DNA of 64,000 nt from Dactylis glomerata (taxonomy: Eukaryota; Streptophyta; Magnoliopsida; Poales; Poaceae). The notes under the pieces are model-generated. The model made no database searches and had not been told where the DNA came from. It was given only the letters and a program-made list of their open reading frames with translations. The stretch lies in the NCBI GenBank assembly GCA_007115705.1, contig QXEO01002092.1, positions 496,001 to 560,000 of the forward strand, in the 5' to 3' direction. Made by a program: the position numbers and the translations under genes. Every line of letters starts with the position of its first letter. Position 1 is the stretch's first letter. Positions 1 through 11,222 of this stretch are shown piece after piece.

Positions 1-850
1 GGATACTTCCAAACTGCAACTATTCTATACGATAACTTCTTTATTCATGATATGACTCTACTTGAAAAGTAAATGAGCATACGGTAATGATGTGATACCG
101 CGGCACTCCCCCAAGCTTGGAACAAACCAAGGGGATGCCTATACCAATGACGAATTACTCCCTTGGCGGTGGCGGTGCAATCATGATTGGGGTGAGAAAA
201 TTCTCTAGCATCCTGCGAAGCCTATTTTTCTCCTCTCGAAGTATCTCCACCTCCATCCTAAGGGCTCGATTTGTCGCAAAACTCATTGGTGACCCGAAGG
301 GCTTCCACAGATGCAGGGTAGGAGCTGAGGTCAACAGCTGGCAGTATTGGTCCCTGTAGATTATGAGAAAAGGCACGTCCAATGTTAATCGATCCTACAA
401 AAGTAGGTTCTCCTATCCTTGATCCAGCGGCAAACTATCCCTCCTTCAGCTCGGGGTTTTGGCGATCATCCTCCGAAGGTCTCTTTTCCTTGTCACCGCT
501 TGAAGAGGCCATGACTCCCCCAAGCTTAAGATCAACTCCTGACAGAAACAGCTCGAAACAAAACACGACGAGAAAATGATATACAGACCTCGGGGACTCC
601 GGGGGGTTAAATAAGCGAAAGTCATAAATTGAAGTGAAGTCACAGGAGGAAACCGGGACAGAAACGAGTTCTGGTGTGGTCTCACATGTGGGTGGCGCGT
701 CCAGGGGTGGGCCCGCGCCACCTGTGTGTGAGACCCACACGGACTCTTTTTCCTTCCCTTTTACATCTCATGATTTTTCATATTTAGTAAAAATAGCAAA
801 AATATTAAAGAAAGAACTTTTCGCGAAACTTTTCTGTCTAGAACTGTTAC
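1..850 (-). other. E1 3' noncoding tail (downstream of integrase)
   Basis: No convincing coding region lies between the integrase stop and the window edge. A purine-rich minus-strand stretch, the complement of ctcccccaagcttgg at about 106-120, resembles a polypurine tract, but no LTR start follows it, so I treat it as internal. A GC-rich imperfect inverted repeat lies at about 670-740. Short ORFs on both strands overlap one another and match no family I recognise. Confidence 0.6.
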
Positions 851-2197
851 CTATTCGAAAGCGAACTCTGCAGATTCCTGCAGTTTGTCTTGGATATAAT
901 CTTCCAGAGAAACTATTTCAATAACATCAACATCTTCATTATAAGAATCTCCAGAAATATAATGCTTGAGTCTTTGCCCATTCACCACTTGTGTAGAATC
1001 ATCTTTCAATGATGCAATCTTTATAGCACCTGAGCGGTACACTTCCACAATAACATATGGTCCTTCCCATTTAGAAAGTAATTTTCCTGCAAAAAATCTG
1101 AGACGAGACATATACAATAGAACTTTTTTACCAACATGAAACTCTCTCTTAAGAATCCTCTTATCATGCCATTGCTTGACTTTCTCTTTGAAAAGTCTGG
1201 CATTCTCATACGCTTCATTTCTCCACTCATCTAGAGAACTCAAATCTAACAACCTTTTCTTACCGGCTAGTTTAAAATCTCTATTAAGCTCTTTCACTAC
1301 CCAAAAAGCTTTGTGTTCTAATTCTAAGGGCAAGTGACATGCTTTTCCATAAACCATCTTATAAGGAGACATACCCATGGGATTCTTATAAGCAGTTCTA
1401 TAAGCCCATAAAGCGTCGTTTAACTTACTAGCCCAGTTTTTCCTAGATCTATTGACAGTCTTCTGCAAGATAGACTTGATCTCCCTATTTGAAAGCTCTA
1501 CTTGCCCACTAGTTTGGGGATGATAAGCAGAAGCAATTCTATGATTAACATCATATTTAGCAAGTGTTTTTCTAAAACTACCATGAATAAAATGAGAACC
1601 TCCATCAGTCATAAGATATCTAGGCACTCTGAACCTAGGAAAAATAACATCTTTAAGCATTTTTAACGAAGTCTCACCATCGGCACTCTTTGTAGGTATG
1701 GCTTCTACCCATTTAGTAACATAATCAACAGCAACAAGTATATGGGTATAGCCTTTTGAAGGAGGAAAAGGACCCATAAAGTCAAATCCCCAACAATCAA
1801 ATGGTTCAATAACAAGAGTATAATTCATAGGCATTTCATTGCGTCTAGAAATATTACCAACTCTTTGACATTCATCACAAGATAAAACATACCTTCTGGC
1901 ATCCTTAAAGAGGGTTGGCCAATAAAAACCTGATTGCAGAACCTTCTGCGTGGTTCTATCTCCAGCATGATGCCCTCCATAGGCACTGCTATGGCATTTT
2001 CTTAATATCTCTTGTTGCTCATATTTCGGTACGCATCTTCTCATAATACCATCAACTCCTTCTTTATATAAATGTGGGTCATCCCAAAAATAATGCCTCA
2101 GATCATAAAAGATTTTTCTTCTTTGTTGAGCTGTAAAGGTCGGAGGCAAATACTTGGAAACAATAAAGTTAGCATAATCAGCATACCAACGAAGGTC
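851..2197 (-). pseudogene. E1 integrase domain of pol
   Basis: This frame continues the RT/RNase H frame after a single in-frame TGA at 2200-2198, so it is the C-terminal part of one polyprotein and not a separate gene. The first methionine is at 2149. Going towards the C-terminus there is an HHCC zinc-binding module (GHHAGD, then CDEC), then the DDE core: first Asp in WGFDFMGPF, second in LMTDGGSHF, Glu in GQVELSNRE. A basic C-terminal region with a GPYVI motif follows. The frame is open to its stop at 851. Integrase would join element DNA to the host chromosome. The domain itself looks intact; only the upstream stop separates it from RT. Confidence 0.9.
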
Positions 2198-4460
2198 TCA
2201 CGAAGTTAAATTAATTGCAGCCAACTGTTCATTTGGAAAACTATCATTAACAGGAATAGGATCAAAAGAAATGTTTTCTAATCTAGATAAGTTATCAGCC
2301 ACAGGATTTTCAGCACCTTTCCTATCTATGATATGCAAATCAAACTCTTGTAAAAGCAACACCCATCTAATAAGCCTAGGCTTAGCATCCTTCTTAGTCA
2401 TAAGATATCTAATAGCTGCATGATCAGTATGAATAGTAACTTTAGAATCAACAATGTATGATCTAAACTTATCACATGCAAAAACAACAGCAAGAAACTC
2501 TTTCTCAGTAGTAGCATAATTCTTTTGAGCAGCATCAAGAGTCTTACTAGCATAATGAATAACATTCAACTTATTATCTATGCGCTGTCCAAGAACAGCA
2601 CCAACAACAAAATCACTAGCATCACACATAATTTCAAAAGGTAAATTCCAATCAGGTGGTTGAACAATAGAAGCAGTAGTTAAAGCCTTCTTAAGAGTTT
2701 CAAAAGCTTCCTTATAATCATCATCAAAGACAAATGGTACATCCTTTTGAAGAAGATTAGTAAGAGGCTTTGAAATCTTAGAGAAATCTTTAATAAACCT
2801 CCTATAGAAACCAGCATGACCAAGAATACTATGAATACCTTTAACATCTCTTGGACAAGGCATTTTCTCAATTGCTTCCACTTTTGCTCTGTCAACTTCA
2901 ATACCACTTTTAGAGATTTTATGCCCAAGGACGATTCCTTCATTTACCATAAAGTGGCATTTCTCCCAATTAAGAACAAGGTTAGTTTCTTTGCACCTCT
3001 GCAAAACTTTATCTAGGTTGTGCAAACAATTATCAAAAGAAGTTCCATAGACGGAGAAATCATCCATGAAGACCTCCACAATTTCTTCACAAAAACCATG
3101 GAAAATAGCAGACATGCATCTTTGAAAAGTAGCAGGAGCATTGCATAAACCAAACGGCATACGTCTATATGCATAAGTTCCATAGGGACAAGTAAAAGTG
3201 GTTTTCTCTTGATCATCCTTCTTAACAGCAATTTGAGAAAAACCAGAATAACCATCAAGGAAACAAAAATGAGTCTTCTTAGACAACCTTTCTAGCATTT
3301 GATCTATAAACGGTAAAGGGTAATGATCTTTCTTAGTAACTTTGTTTACCTTCCTATAATCAATGCACATTCTATAACCAACTACTACCCTCTGAGGAAT
3401 AAGCTCGTTATTCTCATTAGGCACAACAGTCATACCTCCTTTCTTAGGAACACAATGAACGGGACTAACCCATCTACTGTCAGCAATGGGATAAATGATA
3501 CCAGCATCAAGGAGTTTTAATACCTCATTTCTTACCACATCTTTCATCTTGGGAATTAGGCGGCGTTGATGCTCTATGACTGGCTTCGCGTCTTTCTCCA
3601 TATTAATGGCATGCTGACATAAAGTGGGAGAAATACCTTTTAAATCATCAAGAGTGTATCCCATAGCTCCTCGGTGTTTCTTCAGTATCTCCAATAATCT
3701 TTCTTCTTCTTTCCCTGAAAGTTTAGAACTAATAATAACAGGATATATCTTCTTATCATCAATATAAGCATATTTAAGATTATCAGGCAAAGGCTTCAAT
3801 TCAAACACATGATCTTCTTTAGGCAGTAAAGTGGTTCCAAGATCCTCAACAGGTAGATTATGTTTGAGTAACGGTGGTTGACGAAGAAGAATGTCATCAA
3901 TCTCTTCTCTTTCCTTGCTAAAAACATCACTTTCGTGATCTTCCATGAATTGCTGCAAGGCATTATTAGGAGCAAGAGCAATAGAAGCAAGCTGTTCAAC
4001 TCGAAAATTTTCATTAGGCGTTTCATTTTCATAAGAAGTCTTAGCAAACTTGGAAAAATTAAACTCATAAGACTCTCCATTAAACTTAGTAAAAAATTTC
4101 TCCTTCTTGCAATCTATCACGGCGCCACAAGTGTTCAAAAATGGTCAACCAAAAATAATAGGACAAGTTTTACTAGCCTCCTTACCATGTACTAGAAAAT
4201 CAGTGGGGTATTTAGTCTTACCGCATAGAACTTCAACATCCCGAACAATACCAAGAGGCCAAGCAGTCTCTCTATTTGCAAGCTAAACAACCACATCAAT
4301 ATCTTCAAGTTCACAAGCGCCAATCTCGTGCATAATTTCTTTATAAAGCTCTAAGGGAATAGCACTTGCACTAGCACCAATATCACATAAACCATAATAA
4401 CAATGATCTCCAATCCTGACAGAAATAATAGGAACACTTGCTTTCCTATGCTTTTTAGAA
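2198..4460 (-). pseudogene. E1 protease, reverse transcriptase and RNase H (pol)
   Basis: The protease is recognised by DIGAS near 4380-4390 and by the FG-stop-PF motif, where the usual Arg of GRPF is a TGA at 4147-4145; a TAG lies at 4285-4283 in the same frame. From 4138 to 2198 the frame is open for 646 residues: a linker, then reverse transcriptase with [29 protein letters not shown] and the catalytic FMDDF, then RNase H with MCDASDF, TTEKE and HTDHAA. The product would copy element RNA into DNA and degrade the RNA strand. Frame changes relative to gag occur near 4450-4470. The Arg-to-TGA change fits a CGA to TGA transition. RT and RNase H catalytic motifs are present. Confidence 0.92.
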
Positions 4461-5574
4461 TGTTAGAAGCATCTTCACAAAAAAGAATATATTCATCTCC
4501 TACATCTTTAGTAACAAGATCCTTCAATATAGCTACAGGAGACTTAATAGTAATTTGCTCATCAAGTTCTGTAGCTTTCTTAGTACTTTTATTAGACACA
4601 CTTACCAAAGTAGAATATGTTTTTACCTTAGCAGGGAAAGGTGTCTTCTCAAAATAAGGTTCAGGCACAATGCTATCAACAGTACAAACCTCAGTAGCTG
4701 CAGCAGGAATATGACTAATAGAATCTTTATAAGGCGCATGATAATTGTTCCAATTTTTCTTTGGAACATCAATATAAGAGGCAAAAGCCTTAAAACAATT
4801 AGCAAGTATTTGAGAATCAAGTCCATAAGCAGTGCTAACACTATGAAAGTCATCGGTCCCCATAAAAGATTTAATGCATTCATAATCATAGTTTATACCT
4901 GACTTCCTACCTTTGTCGTTTTCCCATCCTTCAGCATTTTCTTGTATACGGTCAAGAAGTTTCCACTTGGCATCTTCTTTCATATGAGTAAATGATCCAA
5001 AGCAAGAAGCATCCAAATAATCCTTATCAGGAAGAGTAAGCCGTGCATAAAAATTAATAATAATAATATTATTGGGGAGCTCATGAACGGGGCATTTGAG
5101 CATTAGTAACTTCAATCTCCCCCATGCTTGAGCAATACTCTCTCCATCATGAGGCCAAAAATTATATATCCGATTACGGTCTTTATGAATTTCACTTGGA
5201 GGATAAAACCTGGAATAAAAGAGAGGCACAATATCCTCCCATGCCATAGATGGACCATCCTGGAGTAGTCGATACCACTCTTCAGCTTTGCATTTCAATG
5301 ATAATGAGAATAATTTCTTCTTGACCTGGCTTGGTGAAATACCTGCACATCTGAACAACTCGCATAATTCATGTATAAATAATAAGTGATCACCCAGATG
5401 GACAATTCCATCTCCTGAATAGCAGTTATCCATAATTCGCCCAACAATTTTCATAGGTATTTTAAAAGGATCAATTTCAGCAGGCGGTGGTGGTGGTGGT
5501 TCCTCCGCATGTGCAGTAGCAGCAGTAGCAGCATTCATGTTTCCAAATAGGAAACCAAATGGAGAGTTCTCCAT
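4351..5574 (-). pseudogene. E1 gag
   Basis: This 407-residue frame begins at an ATG 87 bases past the primer-binding site, the normal place for gag. An N-terminal proline run (about residues 27-33) is followed by a retrotransposon gag domain at about residues 40-200, marked by SLKCKAEEWYRLL, SFYP-like FYSRFYPPSE and the Q-A-W-GR-K motif (AQAWGRLKLL). Gag would form the capsid around element RNA. No CCHC zinc knuckle is obvious. The last roughly 35 residues are hydrophobic and off-frame: the proper frame moves to the protease at about 4460, so the stop at 4351 comes from a frameshift. Confidence 0.85.
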
Positions 5575-5660
5575 AGCAGAGTAAAATAAAAGACAAAATA
5601 AAAAGAATACTCATAGCGACAGTTACCTTTACCAATTCCACTCTCCAATAGCGCTACACT

Positions 5661-5677
5661 CCCCGGCAACGGTGCCA
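5661..5677 (-). other. E1 primer-binding site (tRNA-Asp-like)
   Basis: On the minus strand the sequence is TGGCACCGTTGCCGGGG, which differs by one base from the complement of a plant tRNA-Asp 3' end (TGGCGCCGTTGCCGGGG). It lies 11 bases past the 5' LTR end and primes minus-strand DNA synthesis. Confidence 0.85.
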
Positions 5678-5688
5678 GAAAATAGTCT

Positions 5689-7199
5689 TGATGACCCACA
5701 AGTATAGGGGGTGTATCATAGTACTTTCGATAAATAAGAGTGTCAAACCCAACGAGGAGCAGAAGGTGTTGATGAGCGGTTTTGATCAAGGAATCACTGT
5801 AAATACTAGCAAACAGGTTTTCAGGGGTATTTGGTAATACGAGTAAATAAAGTGCGAGTAAATAAAAGATAGTAGTAACAATTGCAGCAAGTGGCCCAAT
5901 CCTTTCTTCAGCAAAGGACAAGCCAGTTGTGTACTTATAATAACCAAACGTTCTCGAGGACACACGGGAGTTTTCTGTCAAGAGCTTTTGCTTCATAAAG
6001 CCAATAGTATTTATTGGTTTGATAGGTGTTATGGGGGTGAACCTGTGCTAGCGCACTACCCTTACTAGGATAAATACACACTTGTGATTATACCCCTTGC
6101 AAGCATCCGCAAATACAAGAAAGTAATTAAGATAAATCTAACCACAGCCTTAAACTCTAGGATCCTACGCTCCCTGGTGCAATGGTTTCCCAATGGAGGT
6201 TTAGGTTTCTGTCACTCCAGCAACCCCACAATCGGTAGCCAAATACACAATGCATCTCACTAGGCTCATAAATGGTGAAGTATCATGTAGTCGACGTTCA
6301 CATGACACCACTAGTGAAATAGCACCAAAACAATATCAAACCATTAAACATTTCTCAACAATAATTCACTACTAACATCTTGACTTCTCCCATGTCCTCA
6401 AGAACTAAACGAACTACTCACAAGATATCATATGGATCATGATCAGAGGTGAAATAATGGTAAATAACAATCTGAACATAAACCTTAACTCAATGGTTCC
6501 ACTCAATAGCATCAACTACAAGAGTAATCAACACCGGGAAAGTTTCCCCTATGAATATAACAAGATCCAACTCAAGATGTTACAGCGGGATGGCGTGGTG
6601 ATGGTGGAGATGAAGGTGCTGGTGATGTAGACGATGACGATGATGATCTCGATGAAGTTCGGTGCGATGATGATGATGATTGTGACGATCTCCCCTCTCC
6701 GGGAAGGAATTTCCCCGGCAGATTTCTGCCTACCGGAGAGCTTTTCTCTCTCTGGTGTTTTCCACCCCGCAGAGGCGGCGGTGTCTAATTCTGAGCCTTC
6801 CCTCACTTAGGTTTTTGGGGACGATGATGTACACGAAGGGGGAGAGACTAGACGTGGGCCAGGGAGGCCTCATGCAGGGCCAGCGCGGCCAGGGGTGGGC
6901 CCGTGCCGCCCTGGCGTGTGGGCAGCCCCTGGCTCCTCTCGACTCCCCCTTCTGGCTTCCTAAGTCTTCTGATAAAGTATAATTTCTGGGAATTTTTCTG
7001 GAATTTTCCTGATCTTCAAAATATGGTCCCTCGATGGTCCTTTTTCTAGCAGAATCCTGACTCCGGCAGCAACTCCTCCGATGATCATCAAACATGTAAA
7101 AACAAAGGAAATAACATAAGTATCATATCTAAATATGAAATATATCAATGAATAACAGTAAATTATGATACAAAATAGTGATGCAAATTGGACGTATCA
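5689..7199 (-). repeat. E1 5' LTR
   Basis: On the minus strand the LTR starts TGATACGTCC at 7199 and ends in CA at 5689, next to the primer-binding site (1511 bp). It abuts the CACTA-1 second ORF at 7200, so 7200-7204 (tctat) is the expected target duplication; its partner lies outside the window. The start resembles E2-E5 (TGATACGTC), but most of the LTR is different sequence, so E1 belongs to another family or subfamily. Confidence 0.85.
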
Positions 7200-7200
7200 T

Positions 7201-7876
7201 CTATTGCTTGACTTTGGCCCTCAGTTTTTTTGCGGTGTCTTCATTCTCACATTCTGGCAGATTGAAATGTGACATGATATCATTCCAAAGATTATCTTTG
7301 TACCTTTCGGCAACATAGTCACTATCGGCTGCCCCTTTGCGCTTGTTCCACTCCCAAACGCTGATCGGGATATGATCCCTAACGAGAACTCTGCATTGCT
7401 TCTTGAATATGTCAGCAGCATTCTTAGGAAGCTTGGGTTCGCCTATAGGCAATATCACCTCAAAGGTGTAATGCGTCCGTGCATCCAACTTTTTGGTCGG
7501 GCCTCGTTTCGTAGCTTTGCTCGATATGGAGGCCTAAGAGGGAGAAACATTCGTCAAATTAATGTATATGTATACAATATAGAGCTATCTCCAATATTTT
7601 TCACATATTACAACTGATTGCTGAACTTCATATGTATACCTCGCCGGACTTCGTTATTTCTCCACCGGCTTCTCCATCAGTGGAGCTATCACCTTCTCCA
7701 TCATCGGAGCTATCGCCTGCCCCGTCGGCTTCATCTTCATGTCGGTCAACCTCCATTCCATCTCCGGAGGGGTTTAGATACGAAGACGGAGATTTAGCTG
7801 GTTCAACATTGGGGACGTCGTTGATTATATCCTCGAGAAGTTCTTCCTCTTCTAGGTTCCTGCTATGTAGATCCAT
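7201..7876 (-). pseudogene. CACTA-1 second ORF (En/Spm-type transposase-associated protein), interrupted
   Basis: I read two coding exons on the minus strand: 7876-7640, starting at ATG (MDLHSRNLEEEEL), and 7533-7201. The donor is GAG/GTATAC after 7640, the acceptor CTCTTAG before 7533, and the reading frame continues across. The first exon is acidic, with Asp/Glu/Ser/Gly runs; the second contains the plant En/Spm-type motif region (VRDHIPISVWEWNKRKGA, then VAERYKDNLWNDI). Such second ORFs of plant CACTA elements act with TNP2 in DNA binding and excision. The frame reaches a TAG at 7203-7201, at the E1 insertion. The family's usual continuation is absent here and may lie left of E1. An upstream noncoding exon and intron are likely. 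Confidence 0.75.
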
Positions 7877-7879
7877 AGT

Positions 7880-8490
7880 TTCTACAAAATACCGACATTT
7901 GTATTTCAATTATGGACGCTATATGGAACAATACCGACAATTGATTAACTAATAAACTAACTAGCTAGATAACAAATAAACTAATAAACTAACTACAAAA
8001 AAATAAACTAACAAACTAACAAAAATAACCTAACAAAATTACTAATAAACTAACTAGCTAGCTAGCAAATAATTAACTTGCAAAGAATTAACCTAACTAG
8101 CTAGCTAACAAATAAACTAATAATCTAGTAAACTAACTATAAAAAATACTAACAATTAAGCTAATTGTAAGAACTAACTAACTAACCTAATTAAAAAATA
8201 CTAACTAACTAACAAATACTAACAATTAACCTAATAGTAACAACTAACTAACTAACCTAATTTAAAAAATACTAACTAACAAATACTAACAATTAACCTA
8301 ATAGTAATTAACTAACTAATTAACTAAACTAATTAAAAAATACAAACTAACTAGAAACCCTAACTAACTAACTAGAAACCCTAACTAACTAACTAAACTA
8401 ACTAACCTAATTAAAAATTACTAACTAACTAGAAACCCTAACTAACTAACTAGAAACCCTGACTAACTAACTAAACCCTAACTAAAAACT
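7880..8490 (-). repeat. Low-complexity taac/aacta-rich intron of CACTA-1 second ORF
   Basis: About 570 bases consist almost entirely of degenerate aactaacta and ctaactaa runs (minus strand: ttagttagtt). On the minus strand it is bounded by a donor-like ACAAAG/GTTAGT at about 8497 and an acceptor-like TTTGTAG just upstream of the exon at 7880. I interpret it as the 5' intron of the second ORF. No gene is visible. Confidence 0.6.
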
Positions 8491-8497
8491 AACTAAC

Positions 8498-8748
8498 CTT
8501 TGTAGGGGCGCCGGTGAGATGGTTCGGGCGGCGGCGACTGGTGCGGGGAGGCGGCAGCGACGGGGCTTGGGCGGCGGCGGTGGGCGCTGGTGCTGTGTCG
8601 GCAGCGCTGTGGCTTAGGTGGCGGCAATGCGGCTCGAGGGGCGCGGCGTCGGGCGCGGGTGCGGGCGGTGACGACGCAGTCGGGCGGCGATGGCGTCGTA
8701 GTCGGGCGTGCGCGGACATCGGCGGTGAGCTCGATTTCGGTAGCCCGG
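8498..8748 (-). other. GC-rich 5' exon of CACTA-1 second ORF transcript
   Basis: This very GC-rich block ends on the minus strand in a good splice donor and is cut by E2 at 8748; it continues at 21504. It can be translated on the minus strand into a Pro/Ala/Arg/Ser-rich peptide, but the composition keeps several frames open, so coding is not established. Confidence 0.45.
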
Positions 8749-10440
8749 TGATATGTCTCAAACGTATCTATAATTTTGATGCTCCATGCTTTGTTTTACA
8801 CCATTTGCCTATTGTTTCGTTACACTTAGTGGCACTTTTATGCATTTTCCAGAACTAACCTATTAACGAAGTACCACAGTGCCAGTTTCCTGTTTTCTGC
8901 TATTTTTGTGTTTCAGAAGTGATACACAGGAAATATTTTCGGAATTGGACGAAACAAGTTCCTAAAGTCATATTTTACCCGGAAGCTTCCAAACATCCGA
9001 AGAAGTGTCGGAGGGGGGCCACCAGGGCCCCACACAAGGGGGCGGCGTGGCCTGGCCCCTGGCCGTGCCACCCCTGTATGAGAGCCCCTGGCTCCACCTC
9101 TGACAGCCCCCCTTCGCCTACATATACCCCCTGACGAGAAAAACCTAAGGCCCGATCAGTTTTCTAGAATACATCGCGATCCGCCGCCGCCGTCGACCCA
9201 AAGATCGGGAGGGTCCAGAAGCTCTTCTTGGCACCCTGCCGGAGAGGGGAATTGCCACCGGAGGTCTCCTTCATCGCCATGATTGCCTTCGGAGCGATGA
9301 GTGAGTAGTCTACCTTGGACTATGGGTCCATAGCAGTAGCTAGATGGTTGTCTTCTCCACCATGTGCTTCATGTTTAGATCTCATGAGCTGCCCTACATG
9401 ATTGAGATCACCGTTATGTAATTCTATGATGTTGGTTTGTTGGGATCCAATGAATATTGGTGTTTATGATTAAGTTGCTGTACTGAAATATATCTTATGT
9501 TATCTCTATGTTGTTTATGATCTTGCATGCTCTCCGTTGTTAGTAGCTATCTTGGCCGAGTAGTTGCTAGTGACTCCAAGAGGGGGTATTTATGCTCGAT
9601 AGTGGGTTCATGTCTCTATTTCACCTGGGGGAGTGACAGAAACCTCTAAGGTGGTAGATGTGCTGTTGCTACTAGGGAGAAAACAACATTCATATGCTCA
9701 AGGGCATATGCTTTGTTTACATTACACACTTTGCTTAATGCAATTATCTATTATTCGCAACTTAATACTTCTAGGGTGTTCGGATGATATCCCCGGGGGT
9801 GGATTATTAGTCATAGATGCAGTTGGATGACGATCTATGTATTTTGTTGTAATGCCCAGAGTAAATCTCATAGTGATCTTCTTGACATATCACGTTAGCT
9901 CTATTCTATCAATTGCCCAACTGTAATTTGTTTACCCAGCATGTTATTTTATCTATGGAGAGACACCACTAGTGAACTGTGGACCCCGGTCCTATTTTAA
10001 TCATATTGCAATCACATGTTTACTTTTCTCGCACTGTTTACTTTACTCGCATATACTCTACTATTTTCTACTCGATACGCTCATAACCTTTGTTTCAAGC
10101 AGACCGGTGAGATTGACAACCTCATCGTAAGTTGGGAACAAAGTATTTGTTTGTGTGTGTGCAGGTTCCATAACACCTTCAGTCGTCACCGTCTCCCTTC
10201 TCCTGTTCGATATACCTTGGTTTCTTAACTGAGGAAAACTAGCCGCTACACTCATCATACCTTCCTCTTGGGGTTCCCAACGGGCTGGTCAATCACCACG
10301 CACAAGGACGTCTGCTCCACATCATCTACACGCCACCAGCTCTTTTCTGGCGCCATCACCACAGTTAGCAGCTTATTTTTTGGCACCATTGCTGGGGAGG
10401 AGAGAAGTCTATATTTTCCCCCGTCAACTTGGCACCATCA
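8749..10440 (+). repeat. E2 5' LTR (1692 bp)
   Basis: The end at 10440 is fixed by comparison with the 3' copy: both read gtcaacttggcaccatca and then diverge, into attattttct plus primer site here and into the target duplication at 21499. The LTR holds a second primer-site-like sequence at 10381-10397 (tggcaccattgctgggg), 10 bases after the point (10370) where the related E3 and E4 LTRs end. The E2 LTR is thus 70 bp longer than that of its relatives. Confidence 0.93.
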
Positions 10441-10449
10441 ATTATTTTC

Positions 10450-10466
10450 TGGCGCCGTTGCCGGGG
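10450..10466 (+). other. E2 primer-binding site (tRNA-Asp-like)
   Basis: The sequence tggcgccgttgccgggg matches the complement of a plant tRNA-Asp 3' end and lies 9 bases after the LTR. It is the more perfect of two such sequences in the element; the other (10381-10397) is now inside the LTR. Confidence 0.88.
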
Positions 10467-10625
10467 AAGAGAGAAGACTTCTGCGAGGGGAGTTCTTCGC
10501 ACACACATTCTTTACTTTGTTATTTGTTTTGCTTTACTTTATTTATTTTACCTGCATTGCTTTATATCAAAAACCCAAAAAAATTAGAATCCTTGGTAGT
10601 TGTTATTTCTTTACTTTAGTTTATC

Positions 10626-11222
10626 ATGTCTATCCCTAAGTTCGTTCTGGAGGACCTCTCTGTAGGTAGTGGTTCTATTATTGGCAAAAGTAACATTGAG
10701 GAGTTCTTTAATCACATTAGTATGCATGAGGAAGTTGAGGAAAAATCTTGGGTTGAGCTTGCTCCTAGTATTGAGGTTGCTTCTATTTATTTGATCGACA
10801 TGTTGGAAGCTAGGTTTGCTAGTCTTAATCCTTTTATGCAATACATGTTCCTTAAGCTTCATGAAATTGAGGATCCCAAAAAGAAAGCTTTTATCTTGGA
10901 AACTTTGCGCTTAGAATTTAAGGATGTCGTTATTGAAGCTAGAAAGGTTCTTAAACATTTTAATAAACTTGGTTTGCCCATAAAGGTTGTTGATACTAAT
11001 GATGAGGGACCCAAGATACCTATACCTTTCAAGCTTTTGGGATTGAGTGAAGCTTTCGAAAATAATTTTGCTTGGATCTATCCTGAAAATCTTTTTGATG
11101 AAAATAGTTTACCAAAGCATGGTCACAAAGGGTCTTCTAAAACTTATGTGGATGAAATACAATGCCTTTTTGATAAGACCTTTGCTGTTGATCTTAATGC
11201 TTCATCACTTGATATAACTTGA
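10626..11222 (+). CDS. E2 198-residue ORF, function unknown
   Basis: This is the only intact ORF of E2, beginning about 160 bases after the primer site, where gag begins in E4. I recognise no gag, protease, RT or integrase motif. The protein looks soluble and mostly helical, rich in Leu, Glu, Lys and Phe, with no transmembrane segment or zinc knuckle. It ends in NASSLDIT, nearly the same as the last residues of the E4 protease frame (DASSIDIT) and the E3 frame (TSSIDIT), and the noncoding sequence after the stop is shared with both. I infer that the body of an ancestral gag-protease ORF was replaced while the 3' tail was kept. Expression is untested. Confidence 0.55.
   Translation: MSIPKFVLEDLSVGSGSIIGKSNIEEFFNHISMHEEVEEKSWVELAPSIEVASIYLIDMLEARFASLNPFMQYMFLKLHEIEDPKKKAFILETLRLEFKDVVIEARKVLKHFNKLGLPIKVVDTNDEGPKIPIPFKLLGLSEAFENNFAWIYPENLFDENSLPKHGHKGSSKTYVDEIQCLFDKTFAVDLNASSLDIT

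Larger units (their letters stand above)
1..7199 (-). mobile_element. E1: Athila-type Ty3/gypsy LTR retrotransposon, left part outside window
   Basis: Reading on the minus strand the order is 5' LTR (7199-5689), tRNA-Asp-like primer site, gag, protease, reverse transcriptase, RNase H, integrase, then a noncoding 3' tail that leaves the window at position 1. The gag-PR-RT-RH-IN order is that of Ty3/gypsy elements, and the primer site and long 3' noncoding tail fit the Athila group. It sits in the second ORF of CACTA-1, whose coding sequence stops at 7200. The 3' LTR and second target duplication are not in the window, so intactness cannot be judged. The coding frame carries at least one frameshift and three in-frame stops, so this copy is inactive, but it is the only Athila-type element here with RT and integrase. 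Confidence 0.9.

Noticed and set aside
106..120. Polypurine tract and start of an E1 3' LTR at the left edge
   Set aside because: The sequence after the purine run does not match the E1 5' LTR start (TGATACGTCC), so the 3' LTR must lie outside the window.
5661..5677. Primer-binding sites as tRNA genes
   Set aside because: Only the last 17 bases of the tRNA complement are present; no cloverleaf can be formed around them.
9633..9830. Short ORFs repeated in LTRs (for example MTETSKVVDVL... at 9633 and 19839)
   Set aside because: They are LTR sequence copied with each element, without a start context or domain; repetition reflects the repeat.
10348..10362. tggcgccatcaccac as another primer-binding site in E2
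   Set aside because: Only the first seven bases fit tRNA-Asp, and the same sequence is inside the LTR of E3 and E4.
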